Shown piece after piece: positions 7,638-16,137 of a stretch of DNA of 20,163 nt. The stretch is from NCBI GenBank assembly GCA_964601355.1, contig CAZRNB010000050.1, positions 1-20,163 on the forward strand. The letters are read 5' to 3'. The position numbers and the translations under genes were made by a program. Source of the DNA: CAZRNB01 sp964601355. GTDB lineage: Bacteria; Planctomycetota; Phycisphaerae; Sedimentisphaerales; Anaerobacaceae. Positions within the stretch are counted from its first letter, which is position 1. The number at the start of each line of letters is the position of its first letter. The notes under the pieces were generated by a model. That model ran no database searches and had not been told where the DNA came from. It saw only the letters and a list, made by a program, of their open reading frames with translations.

Positions 7638-10600
7638 TTACTGTCCAAGCCCATTATTATACATTGTGCTGATCTCTGCTTCTGACAATGTCCTGTTAAA
7701 TATCATTACATTATCAATTGCACCGTCAAAATAACGAGGATCAACCTTAAAATCTACCCCTATATAAACTGGATCTGCACTTGATAAAATCGATACCGAC
7801 GATGAGGTATCAAAATTACCATTTATGTAAATCTTTCCAATACCTGAGTCCCTCATACCAATGACAAAATACCACTGATCTGCTTTCAAGGTACTCAATG
7901 AAGTTACATAGCTTTGACCGCCAAACTCGAGTTTATTGTAGGGCGAGTCACGATTTAACCTCAAAAAATAAGAATTTGCGTTTGGGTTATGGTACTTAGA
8001 CACAATCCCTGCCAACCAAGAGAAGGAACGTGGTTTAATCCAGGCAACAATAGTAAAATTATCGGTTAAATTCAAGCTGCTATTGTTACCGCAGTCGATA
8101 TAATCACTGCTGCCATTGAAGCTTAAGGCACTATTGATTTTCCCTGAAGTGCTTAAAACAGAGGTGTTTCGCCTGGCTATGCCATGATTGCCCCTACCGC
8201 TGCTATCGGTTACAGTAGTATTAGATGCATTGTCATCCATCGTCCAATAAGCAACTAAACCACCGTCAAATATGTCAAATATATAGTCACTTTCACTATA
8301 CTTGCCTACCGAGACATCAATACCGTCGGCATTATTAGTATCGTACAAATTTGTACAGAAAATCTTAGCTTGCCATGTTCCTGAACTAAGCTGGATTGGA
8401 TCCGAACTTGTTGCACCAGTGAGTGGTTGAATATCCACGTTTTCATCGGTGTATTGGTTTTCCAGACGTAATCCAACTGAATTGGCATTTTGGTCATTAC
8501 AGAGGTTCCACTTAAACGTCACAGGAGATGTCGTGCTGCCATTATGTTTTGGAAAAGTCAATACAGGTTGTGTTGTCGGCTGCGGAATAGAATTAGCTGT
8601 CCCAGGAATGCCAAACCGAACTGTAGTTTGATCCCTGGTGCTGTCTTTATAATACACTGTGATTTGATAGATGCCATCACTATATTCATCCAGTTCATCG
8701 CTGTCGGTAAATTTACCTTTATACTCCCAATGTTCTCTCGAACTCCAGATTGGCTGTTGACCAGCATATAATGCACTTATCTCTGCTTCTGACAAAGTCC
8801 TATTCAATATCATGACGTTATCAATTTCACCGTTAAAATAACGAGCATCGCCGTGATCGCCATAATCCATTCCTATGTACACCGAATCTGCACTCGATGA
8901 TATCGACACCGGAGCCGAAGCATCAAGATTACCATTTATGTAAATCTTTCCAATACCCGAGTCCCTCATACCAATGACAAAATACCACTGATCCGTACCC
9001 AAGGCACTCAATGAAGTCACAAATTCAAGGCCTTTACCGCCAAATTCAAGTTTGTTGTATGGGGAATTGCGATTTAGCCTCAAAAAATAAGAATTTGCAT
9101 TTGGGCTATGGTACTTTGACACTATCCCTGCCAACCAGGATAAAGAACGCGGCTTGATCCAGGCAGCAATAGTAAAATTATCTGTTAAATTCAGGCTGCT
9201 GTTGTTGCCACAGTCGATATAATCACTGCTGCCATTAAAAGTTAAGGCTCCATTGATTTTCCCTGAACTGCTTAAAAACGAAGTATTTCGCCTGGCTATA
9301 CCATAGTTGCCCCTGCCGCTGCTATCGGTTACAGTAGTATTAGCTGCATTGTCATCCATCGTCCAATAAGCAACTAAACTGGCAGCGGTGGTAATATCCT
9401 CAGATGTTGTTCCAACCGGATAATGACATGTTTCGATGTTGCCAACTTGTGTATGAGAATCATTGGGAATCTGGAAGGTATTACCCAAAGGTGTTTTAAA
9501 CTCCACATAGTTGACAGTACTATCGGTTTCAAGACCCAAAGAGAAATCATACGTCGAATCACTCCATATCTCAGGATCATTAAAATTCCAGCCGGTTGAT
9601 ATCTCAATCCCATAAGTGTGCAGAGCAACATTAGGCACCTTAACGACCTGCCATGTACCAGAATCAAGAATCGGAGGAAGATTTAGAGGAGATAACCTTA
9701 GCGAATAAGTACCTTCTATTCGACCACGAAAGGCCGTTCCCCTAACATCCAGCATACAGGGCACTTCCATAATCTGCCCATCTGTCAATACGGTTGCCAA
9801 ACCTGTATAAAAGAAGCTCAAACCGTCACTCTCAGGATTGAATGAGAATGCGCCTGAAGGATTTATTTTCAAGCCCGTGCCCGGCACAACTGTCAATTCC
9901 CACCTTGCCTGTGTTGTGTAATCTTCACGCATGATCCAGTCGTAGATGTTGCCGATAACACGATAGTTTGTACTGTTAAATGTCCCCTTCCATACACCAA
10001 ATGGCTTTCTCAATAGTGGATCAGCCCCTGTTGCGGTTATTGAAATATTATCAAAAGCTCGCCCATCGGTAGACCAGGAAAAATTATCATACTGTTGAAA
10101 TTTGATACAAAAGTCTGAGGTATAGGTAATACCAGCCGCTTGAACAGCAGCATCCAAATCAAAAGACTGTCCATCGAAACTCGAGGTCAAATCAGTCACA
10201 AGATACCAATTAGTGCCATCATTGCTGATCGCGATCCCATCACCATTCAGATGACATGTGAATCTTGATGGCAAACTTGTATTTTCATCGTTACTGCTGA
10301 CATGTTCCAAACTGAGCATAACACCACTTCGTCCAAGCAGATCAACGTGCAGTATTGCTTCGTTTAAAGAGTATGGATAACTATCCTGCTTATTATCCAT
10401 ACGCAGTTTTCCATCCACGATTTCTATCCTACCTTCGTTGTTGGAATAATATTCCCATCCCTCAGAACAATCAGGTTTGCCTCCCGTAAAATCCTCATAG
10501 TAAGGCATAGGCTGTGGTACTACTCCGATAGCAGCATTGTCAAAATATACCCAGATTTTCCATGAATCAATTTGTCCTTGATCAAACCTTACATAATCCG

Positions 10601-11039
10601 CGGCACATAAATACCATTTTCTGTTTGCTATTAAACCATTCCATGTAGTTAATCCCGTCTCCTTCTCATAAATATCATGTGAGCTTTCCCCCTCTCGGTT
10701 CCAGAGGACATAATTAATCCATTCGCCTTTGTTCTCGGTAGTCAACCAAACCTTCAGGTCACCCACCCACGGATGGGTTATCCAGTACTCGATATCCACG
10801 CCTTTGATAACAGCACCACTCGGTGCCCCCGTAAGATTTACCTCCCACACTGTTTTGCCTTCGTCGCCACCATTATCTTGAATTGGCTTGGCACCATCCT
10901 GTGTCTCGTAAAAAAGAGTCCCTAAATCGGCTTGCGCCTGTGCATTAATTGGTAAAAGCATCAAGATAAATAAGCAGGCAACAAACTTTGATTGTATTGA
11001 GTGTGGTGAAGGAATATTAATTGACCGCAAAGGTACCAT
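7638..11039 (-). CDS. Large secreted protein with P-domain and two LamG domains
   Basis: Start chosen at 11039 (MVPLRS), since GGGGGAGG lies 8 bases upstream; an in-frame ATG at 11072 would add 11 residues. The 1133-residue product begins with a signal peptide (basic start, hydrophobic 19-31, likely cut after AQA near 36). A P-domain (proprotein-convertase-like beta sandwich, about 45-170, with WITHPWVGDLKVWL) follows, then a jelly-roll-like region (180-335), a beta-rich region (345-545), LamG 1 (about 553-757), a beta-rich stretch (760-925) and LamG 2 (926-1133). No membrane anchor, PEP-CTERM or other sorting signal is seen at the C terminus. LamG domains usually bind sugars or proteins. It lies antisense to the polysaccharide genes and is probably a separate transcription unit; function unknown. 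Confidence 0.85.
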   Translation of the reverse strand: MVPLRSINIPSPHSIQSKFVACLFILMLLPINAQAQADLGTLFYETQDGAKPIQDNGGDEGKTVWEVNLTGAPSGAVIKGVDIEYWITHPWVGDLKVWLTTENKGEWINYVLWNREGESSHDIYEKETGLTTWNGLIANRKWYLCAADYVRFDQGQIDSWKIWVYFDNAAIGVVPQPMPYYEDFTGGKPDCSEGWEYYSNNEGRIEIVDGKLRMDNKQDSYPYSLNEAILHVDLLGRSGVMLSLEHVSSNDENTSLPSRFTCHLNGDGIAISNDGTNWYLVTDLTSSFDGQSFDLDAAVQAAGITYTSDFCIKFQQYDNFSWSTDGRAFDNISITATGADPLLRKPFGVWKGTFNSTNYRVIGNIYDWIMREDYTTQARWELTVVPGTGLKINPSGAFSFNPESDGLSFFYTGLATVLTDGQIMEVPCMLDVRGTAFRGRIEGTYSLRLSPLNLPPILDSGTWQVVKVPNVALHTYGIEISTGWNFNDPEIWSDSTYDFSLGLETDSTVNYVEFKTPLGNTFQIPNDSHTQVGNIETCHYPVGTTSEDITTAASLVAYWTMDDNAANTTVTDSSGRGNYGIARRNTSFLSSSGKINGALTFNGSSDYIDCGNNSSLNLTDNFTIAAWIKPRSLSWLAGIVSKYHSPNANSYFLRLNRNSPYNKLEFGGKGLEFVTSLSALGTDQWYFVIGMRDSGIGKIYINGNLDASAPVSISSSADSVYIGMDYGDHGDARYFNGEIDNVMILNRTLSEAEISALYAGQQPIWSSREHWEYKGKFTDSDELDEYSDGIYQITVYYKDSTRDQTTVRFGIPGTANSIPQPTTQPVLTFPKHNGSTTSPVTFKWNLCNDQNANSVGLRLENQYTDENVDIQPLTGATSSDPIQLSSGTWQAKIFCTNLYDTNNADGIDVSVGKYSESDYIFDIFDGGLVAYWTMDDNASNTTVTDSSGRGNHGIARRNTSVLSTSGKINSALSFNGSSDYIDCGNNSSLNLTDNFTIVAWIKPRSFSWLAGIVSKYHNPNANSYFLRLNRDSPYNKLEFGGQSYVTSLSTLKADQWYFVIGMRDSGIGKIYINGNFDTSSSVSILSSADPVYIGVDFKVDPRYFDGAIDNVMIFNRTLSEAEISTMYNNGLGQ
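7659..8258 (-). repeat. LamG-coding repeat, copy 2 (C-terminal)
   Basis: This 600-base unit inside the secreted-protein gene codes LVAYWTMDD through LSEAEIS and ends at the C terminus. It matches 8767-9377 closely at both DNA and protein level, including a nearly identical stretch of about 60 bases around 7825-7885. It differs by small indels (GGQSY against GGKGLEF). Recent intragenic duplication is the simplest reading. Confidence 0.85.
8767..9377 (-). repeat. LamG-coding repeat, copy 1 (internal)
   Basis: This 611-base unit is the partner of 7659-8258. It begins with the same LVAYWTMDD and ends at LSEAEISALY. It lies between two beta-rich segments that look like halves of one domain: YVEFKTPLGNTFQIP before it and WEYKGKFTDSDELDEY with ITVYYKD after it. 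The boundaries were set by eye from the start and end of similarity. Confidence 0.8.
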
Positions 11040-12071
11040 TGTTCTTACCTCCCCCTTTTTGAGGTTTAACACTTATTTTCACAGCCTTTGAAATAACCAA
11101 AGTAACGCATAATTATTTACATGAATGGCTTGGTTATATAACTACGGACGAAACCTTTAACCAATAAAATATTTATACTGACACCCACACCGAAAGCCCA
11201 AGACAAACGGTTCAGATAATCCATTCCTCCAATACCTTTTGTGGGGTACAATTATCCAAGTTGCTAAGTTCACTTACTCCGCTATCGGCCAAATAAACGA
11301 TAATAATATTAGTCCCTGGCGCATAGCATCCTTCTTTGCTTATAGCCAGCAGACTTTTACTACTAATCTTTTTCGGCTAATTCTCAATGATATTATACCT
11401 TTTTATGCAACATACGTCAAGAAAATTCCAGATGTTGTAAAACTACGAAAATATTACAGATAAAAACAGCATTATAGTCCCAATTTAGAATTATTTATAA
11501 AGAATATATCACTGTCAATTATGCCATTTAGACCACTGCTTCAACAGATGGCAGTCATTTTTAGTCTATAACATATAAAAAACAACTTGTGTGCATATAC
11601 CCAATATTCATGATTTTACTACAATTTCGCTTCTACTATTCTTACCTTCTATTTTTCGGACCTCTCGCTCTGTAAATGTCTTCACTAACTCTAATAATTG
11701 ATCATGCTCTGCAAGCTAAATGTCTCGTCGTTTTAAAGATTCAACAAAACATACTCAAACCTACATTGAGTTGCGCTTGCCCTAAAAAGTCCGAAAACAC
11801 CGTATCGAAACCGATCAAGCGGCCAACAAAGACCCTGTCCAACACCTCACGTACCTTAAACAAGCCCTACTACGAATAAATCATAGTTAAGTACCACTAA
11901 TAACGCTTCATATAACGCTTTTTCAGCCAGCGTCTGTATGATTAAAATGATATAGGCTAAATTCACCTTGCAATAAGGTAACGAGAAAGTAAAATTTAGC
12001 AGTCGATACAGTTATGATACCAAATATGATACGAGATATCTTAGTTTACGAACTGTTTGACCGGCCAAGAC
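11040..12071. other. About 1 kb without an intact gene
   Basis: The minus-strand side holds the leader and ribosome binding site of the secreted-protein gene (GGGGGAGG at 11047-11054, read on the minus strand); a promoter should lie upstream but I see only a weak minus-strand pair. On the plus strand a 74-codon frame from TTG at 11239 to 11463 has fairly coding-like residues at its end (IPDVVKLRKYYR) but no ribosome binding site or recognisable motif. A further fragment at 11720-11890 is listed separately. Near 12012-12032 the bases TATGATAC occur twice. No RNA gene or insertion sequence ends were recognised. Confidence 0.45.
11720..11890 (+). pseudogene. Possible short gene remnant with one in-frame stop
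   Basis: ATG at 11720 opens a frame reading MSRRFKDSTKHTQTYIELRL, broken by TAA at 11783-11785, and continuing in the same frame as KVRKHRIETDQAANKDPVQH and LTYLKQALLRINHS to TAA at 11888-11890. The second half has amphipathic, helix-like character. There is no ribosome binding site and no family match that I know. A chance frame remains possible. Confidence 0.22.
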
Positions 12072-12412
12072 ATGACAAAATTGATAAGTAACATTATTTT
12101 TACCAAGAATCGTCCTTTGCAATTGGATGGTTATCTTGAGAGTCTTTACCGGCACTTTCCAGACGAGCTAATCCGGACGTACATGCTTTATAAACCGGAA
12201 CTTTTCAAAGAAGATTATAAGAAGCTTTTTTCCAAATACCCAAATTGCATAGTGATAGAAGAAAACGATTTCCATAGCAATTTGCTAAAAATCATAGACC
12301 AAATTAACCTAAAATTCATCTCGTTCGACATTGTCGATGTATTGTATTTTGATTCGGTCATATCAAAAAGGAAGGTGTTGAAAAAATCCCGGAGCTTGTA
12401 ACAATACCTTAA
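12072..12412 (+). pseudogene. Truncated glycosyltransferase-like gene with internal deletion
   Basis: From ATG at 12072 (TTG at 12057 is a less likely start) the frame reads MTKLISNIIFTKNRPLQLDG and goes on through an LESLYRHFP helix to DVVDV-like IVDVLYFDSV. This matches the opening of a GT-A type glycosyltransferase family whose members are much longer (usually 250 residues or more). After FDSV the frame degenerates into a basic tail and stops at 12399-12401. In the next frame, GHIKKEGVEKIPELVTIP runs to TAA at 12410-12412 and looks like a genuine C terminus. I infer that the middle of the gene, including the acidic DxD-like end, has been deleted and the two ends joined out of frame. It is probably inactive. 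Confidence 0.55.
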
Positions 12413-12441
12413 ATGACAAAAGCTAAAAGGAATTCCTGATA

Positions 12442-13278
12442 ATGAAGGCGTTAGTTAATTTTATGTGTTGTTTTGTGCCTCTAAAAAAGTGGCGTAAAAA
12501 AATCAGATACAATCTGATAGACAATAAAAGACGGCGAAGAGAGTTTTTGGCCTGCGGATTCAAAATAGATGCCGGCATTATAACTACACCGAAAGGTATT
12601 CGTATAGACATTTCCGACGCGTCAGACCATCCCTTATATCTTGTTAAGGAGGTTTTTGTCAAAAGCGAATACAACTTAAATCTTGGAAAAGAATCAATAC
12701 TGATTGACATAGGGATGAATCGAGCAGCCGCATCTTTACTTTTCGCTGCCAATGAAAATATAAAAAGGATATACGCCTACGAGCCGTTTAAACCGACGTT
12801 TGAACTGGCAAAAAAGAATCTGGAACTTAATCCGCAACTGAGCAAAAAGATAAATGCTTTTAACTGCGGGCTTGGTAAAGCAGAGGTAACGCTGGAACTG
12901 CCGTATATGGATAACGCAACCGGCGCTATGAGCACCACTCACGATGTCTGTAAAGGTCAAAAAAATATAAAAAAAGAAACAGTTCTCATCAAGGATGCTG
13001 CAAAAGAAATAGCTCCTATTTTAGAAGAAAATAAAGATAAGCACATAATCGTTAAATGCGATTGTGAGGGTGCAGAGTTCGAGATATTTGAGCGGCTTAA
13101 TGAAGAAAATATTGTTAGCAGGATAGACGTAGTTATGATGGAATATCATTTTGAAAAACCTGACAGGTTGGTAAATATCCTTGCTGAAAACGGTTTTGCC
13201 GTACAGACAAAAGCCGGTTCGAGCAAATCACGAACGGGCTATATCTATGCTGTAAGAATGTCAGATAGGACTTGCTGA
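12442..13278 (+). CDS. FkbM family methyltransferase (copy 1)
   Basis: A 278-residue SAM-dependent methyltransferase of the FkbM type, which in polysaccharide loci usually O-methylates sugars. Motif I is ILIDIGMN at 86-93, the acidic end of strand 2 is YAYEPFKPT (111-119), and the FkbM hallmark appears as VKCDCEGAEFEIF (204-216, usually K-D-EGAE). The C terminus has VVMMEYHF (230-237). The N terminus is a basic and hydrophobic leader (CCFVPLKKWRKKIR, 9-22) shared with the next gene, perhaps for membrane or partner contact. AAGGA lies upstream of the ATG. The next gene starts 2 bases after its stop. The acceptor sugar is unknown. Confidence 0.87.
   Translation: MKALVNFMCCFVPLKKWRKKIRYNLIDNKRRRREFLACGFKIDAGIITTPKGIRIDISDASDHPLYLVKEVFVKSEYNLNLGKESILIDIGMNRAAASLLFAANENIKRIYAYEPFKPTFELAKKNLELNPQLSKKINAFNCGLGKAEVTLELPYMDNATGAMSTTHDVCKGQKNIKKETVLIKDAAKEIAPILEENKDKHIIVKCDCEGAEFEIFERLNEENIVSRIDVVMMEYHFEKPDRLVNILAENGFAVQTKAGSSKSRTGYIYAVRMSDRTC
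12781..13108 (+). repeat. Homogenised central block of the FkbM pair, copy 1
   Basis: These 328 bases align without gaps to 13620-13947, an offset of 839. My hand count gives about 22 differences, and only about 5 in the last 150 bases. The flanking parts of the two genes are clearly more divergent. The ribosome binding site and start are also shared: AGGA, then CTGATAATGAA in both. Confidence 0.85.
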
Positions 13279-13280
13279 TA

Positions 13281-14123
13281 ATGAAAATACTGGTCAACCT
13301 CCTGTGCTGTTTTGTGCCCAGCAAAAAGATGCGAAAAGATATTAAACGTAGATTAATCGGCACAAAAAGCCGACGCGAAAAACTTTTGGCTCATGGATGC
13401 AAAATAGAAAATGAGGTTGTTACAACACCCGAAGGTGTCAAAATAGATATTTCCAATGTGCCGCATGAAGCAATGGGAATCACTAAAGAAGTATTTCTTA
13501 ATAAAAGCTACGCTGTAAATTTTAGATACGATGCGGCCTTAATTGATATAGGACTAAATCGCGGCATAGCATCATTGTTTTTCGCCACGTATCCGAACAT
13601 AAAAAAAATATATGCTTTTGAGCCGTTTAAACCGACGTTTGAGCTGGCAAAAAAGAATCTGGAACTTAATCCGCAACTGAGCAAAAAGTTAAATGCTTTT
13701 AACTTCGGGCTCGGCAAAGCAGATACAACTCTGGAACTGCCGTATATAGATAACGCGACCGGCGGTATGAGTACCACTCACGATGTTTGCAAAGGCGAAA
13801 AAAATATAAAAAAAGAAACAGTTGTCATCAAGGATGCTGCAAAAGAAATAGCTCCTATTTTAGAAGAAAATAAAAATAAATACATAATCGTTAAATGCGA
13901 TTGTGAGGGTGCAGAGTTCGAGATATTTGAGCGGCTTAATGAGGAAAAGCTGATTGGAAATATAGATATTATTCTTATGGAGTACCATTTCAATAAGCCC
14001 GACGGACTGGTCAGTGTCCTGACAGAAAATGGATTTGCCGTGCATACAAAAGTTTTATCAGAAAAGATGAGTACAGGATATATATACGCAGTTAAAATGT
14101 CAGAAAAGCAATCTATGGTCTGA
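13281..14123 (+). CDS. FkbM family methyltransferase (copy 2, tandem paralogue)
   Basis: A 280-residue paralogue of the preceding gene. A TTG at 13272 is also in frame, but ATG at 13281 has AGGA ten bases upstream and aligns with the start of copy 1. Motifs: LIDIGLNRG (about 87-95), YAFEPFKPT, and VKCDCEGAEFEIF. The central part (about residues 113-223) is nearly identical to copy 1, while the N-terminal 110 and C-terminal 55 residues are only roughly 55-60 percent identical. This suggests duplication followed by divergence with local gene conversion, or two substrates that share a core. Transcribed with its neighbours. Confidence 0.87.
   Translation: MKILVNLLCCFVPSKKMRKDIKRRLIGTKSRREKLLAHGCKIENEVVTTPEGVKIDISNVPHEAMGITKEVFLNKSYAVNFRYDAALIDIGLNRGIASLFFATYPNIKKIYAFEPFKPTFELAKKNLELNPQLSKKLNAFNFGLGKADTTLELPYIDNATGGMSTTHDVCKGEKNIKKETVVIKDAAKEIAPILEENKNKYIIVKCDCEGAEFEIFERLNEEKLIGNIDIILMEYHFNKPDGLVSVLTENGFAVHTKVLSEKMSTGYIYAVKMSEKQSMV
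13620..13947 (+). repeat. Homogenised central block of the FkbM pair, copy 2
   Basis: Partner of 12781-13108. It covers the SAM-binding strand 2 loop through the KCDCEGAEFE motif. Many of the few differences fall at third codon positions in the second half, whereas the middle contains several amino-acid changes. Confidence 0.85.
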
Positions 14124-14143
14124 CGTTTTTAAGCTGGGGTATA

Positions 14144-15109
14144 ATGCTAAAAAAATTTGAAAAAGAATTAGAGCGTTTCAGGAACAGGCTGTTCTGCTCA
14201 GGCAAAAGGCATAAACAGCTTGAGGAAATTCAAAGCGAGCTGGAAAATATGCCTTACGAAATTTATGATAAAATTATAAACAATGGTTTCAGTGTTCAGA
14301 TACCGAAAATAAAAAGTATAGAAGAGACGCTGGACAAGATCATAAATGACAAATGTTCTATATCTCGTTTTGGGGACGGAGAGTTTGCTTGTATGAACTA
14401 CAGTAGAATATCTTTCCACGACCCCTCTGAAGACTTGGCCGAAAGACTGAAAGAAGTACTTTCGTCAGATCTCCCGAATTTACTGATTGGCTTACCTGAT
14501 TGTTTTGGCTCGTTGGATTGTTATGTACCTTACACAAGAAAGTTCTGGAGAAAATATATGTCTAAAAAGCGCCAAATGACATATTCTTATCTCAATATGA
14601 ACCGTGTTTACTATAATGCATTTTTTAACAGGTACTATTTGAATTTCAACAAAACAGACGAACACTACCAGAGATGCTGCACATATTTTAAAAGATTAAA
14701 GGAAATATGGAAAAACAGAGACGTAATATTATTTGAGGGCCAAGAAGCACGACTCGGAGTGGCTAATGATCTATTAGATGGGGCCAAATCAATATCACGT
14801 ATCGTCTTCTGTCCCGTCAAAAACGCATTTAACAAATATGATCAGATTTTATCAGCATTTGATGAAGTCAATTCGGATGTGCTGATACTAGCTGCTTTAG
14901 GCCCGACGGCAACTGTTTTGGCTTATGATTTATGCAAGAAAGGATACCAGGCCGTTGACATTGGACATATTAGCGAGGAGTATGAATGCTTCTTGAGAAA
15001 AGAAACACCCTTAGAGCTAAAGAGCATGGGCCGCAATAGTAAAATGAGACATGCTTCTAATCCAGATGACCCTGAATACAAAAAACAAATCATAAGAAAA
15101 ATAGTTTAA
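14144..15109 (+). CDS. GT-D fold glycosyltransferase (DUF1792 family)
   Basis: A 321-residue protein of the GT-D/DUF1792 family, first defined by a streptococcal glucosyltransferase acting on a serine-rich repeat glycoprotein; in Gram-negative polysaccharide loci the acceptor is unknown. Signature segments are present in order: SRFGDGE (74-80), FEGQEARLGVANDL (197-210), ALGPTATVLAYDL (251-263) and VDIGHISEEYE (271-281). The first 45 residues are a charged helical leader not found in the core domain. GGGG of GCTGGGGT lies before the ATG and the gene follows the FkbM pair by 20 bases, so co-transcription is likely. Confidence 0.85.
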   Translation: MLKKFEKELERFRNRLFCSGKRHKQLEEIQSELENMPYEIYDKIINNGFSVQIPKIKSIEETLDKIINDKCSISRFGDGEFACMNYSRISFHDPSEDLAERLKEVLSSDLPNLLIGLPDCFGSLDCYVPYTRKFWRKYMSKKRQMTYSYLNMNRVYYNAFFNRYYLNFNKTDEHYQRCCTYFKRLKEIWKNRDVILFEGQEARLGVANDLLDGAKSISRIVFCPVKNAFNKYDQILSAFDEVNSDVLILAALGPTATVLAYDLCKKGYQAVDIGHISEEYECFLRKETPLELKSMGRNSKMRHASNPDDPEYKKQIIRKIV

Positions 15110-15135
15110 GCTAGTGCCTTAAAAGGAAATTTAAA

Positions 15136-16128
15136 ATGTTTGCATGGGACAGGAAGAAAGTTTTGGTAACAGGCGCGGGGGGGTTCATTGGGTCTCATCT
15201 TATGGAGCGTCTCTTTGAACTCGGAGCTAAGATCAGGGCTTTTGTGCGATATACCTCAAGAGCTGACGAGGGCTTTATTAAGTATTTCTCTGACGATCTT
15301 AGAAAAAATATGGATATTATTTATGGTGACATTAGAGAATTGGAAACCGTAGCTAAAGCGATGGATGGCGTAGATATCATTTTTAATCTAGCCGCATTAG
15401 TGGGAATCCCATACTCCTATATACATCCCCAGGAAGTAATCGAAGCAAATACCATTGGGACATTGAACGTATTAATGGCGGCAAGAGATGTAGGTATAGA
15501 GAAACTGGTCCAAACTTCCACGAGCGAAGTCTATGGTACGGCAAGATATGTTCCAATAAATGAAGACCATCCCAAACAACCTCAATCTCCGTATTCTGCG
15601 AGTAAAATCGCCGCTGACGCCATTGCTTTGAGCTTCTATCATTCCTTTGATTTGCCGGTTGCTGTGATAAGGCCCTTCAATACTTATGGGCCGCGTCAAT
15701 CCGACAGAGCTGTCATCCCTTCTATTATTTCACAGGCTTTAACGAAAGATAGGCTCACGTTGGGTAATACAACTCCTACAAGAGATTTCACATTTGTTAC
15801 AGATACAGCAGAAGGCTTTATTAAAGTAGCAAAATCGGAAAAATCAGTTGGTATGGAAATTAATATTGGATCCGGGCAGGAGATTTCAATTGAAGATTTA
15901 ATAAGAAAAATAATATCGCTCGTCGGACGAGATATAGTTGTAGAGCACGATAAAGAAAGGGTTCGTCCAGCACACAGTGAAGTGGAAAGATTGTGCGCGG
16001 ATAATACAAGGGCAAGAAACGTATTGGGATGGTTACCAAAGGTCTCATTGACTCGTGGCCTTGAAGAGACAATCAGTTTTATTAAAAGTAATCCCGGTTT
16101 TTACAATCCTGATAAATATAGAGTATGA
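15136..16128 (+). CDS. LegB-like NAD-dependent nucleotide-sugar 4,6-dehydratase (SDR)
   Basis: An extended SDR of 330 residues. The Rossmann motif is GAGGFIG (13-19). STSE (128-131) and Y153-x3-K157 (SPYSASK) supply the catalytic residues, with the serine-glutamate arrangement seen in 4,6-dehydratases. RAFVRYTSR (34-42), AALVGIPYSY (86-95), RPFNTYGPRQS (179-189), TPTRDFTFV and INIGSGQEISI closely resemble the LegB-type branch that acts on GDP- or UDP-GlcNAc-like substrates. The next gene is a sugar nucleotidyltransferase 9 bases downstream, a pairing that fits a two-step route to an activated keto-sugar. An epimerase role cannot be excluded. No aminotransferase or Neu5Ac-like synthase is in the window. 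Confidence 0.8.
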   Translation: MFAWDRKKVLVTGAGGFIGSHLMERLFELGAKIRAFVRYTSRADEGFIKYFSDDLRKNMDIIYGDIRELETVAKAMDGVDIIFNLAALVGIPYSYIHPQEVIEANTIGTLNVLMAARDVGIEKLVQTSTSEVYGTARYVPINEDHPKQPQSPYSASKIAADAIALSFYHSFDLPVAVIRPFNTYGPRQSDRAVIPSIISQALTKDRLTLGNTTPTRDFTFVTDTAEGFIKVAKSEKSVGMEINIGSGQEISIEDLIRKIISLVGRDIVVEHDKERVRPAHSEVERLCADNTRARNVLGWLPKVSLTRGLEETISFIKSNPGFYNPDKYRV

Positions 16129-16137
16129 GGTGTATAG

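Noticed and set aside
8449..8771. Plus-strand frames of 60-93 codons inside the LamG protein gene
   Set aside because: They lie opposite a long gene with clear domains, have no ribosome binding site or motif, and are best explained as shadows.
11040..12071. A CRISPR array, tRNA or attachment site in the gene-free kilobase
   Set aside because: No regularly spaced repeats, no cloverleaf-like sequence and no matched direct repeats longer than 8 bases were seen.
13133..13993. Minus-strand frames across the FkbM genes
   Set aside because: They occur at matching places in both paralogues because the DNA is duplicated, and they oppose clear methyltransferase genes.
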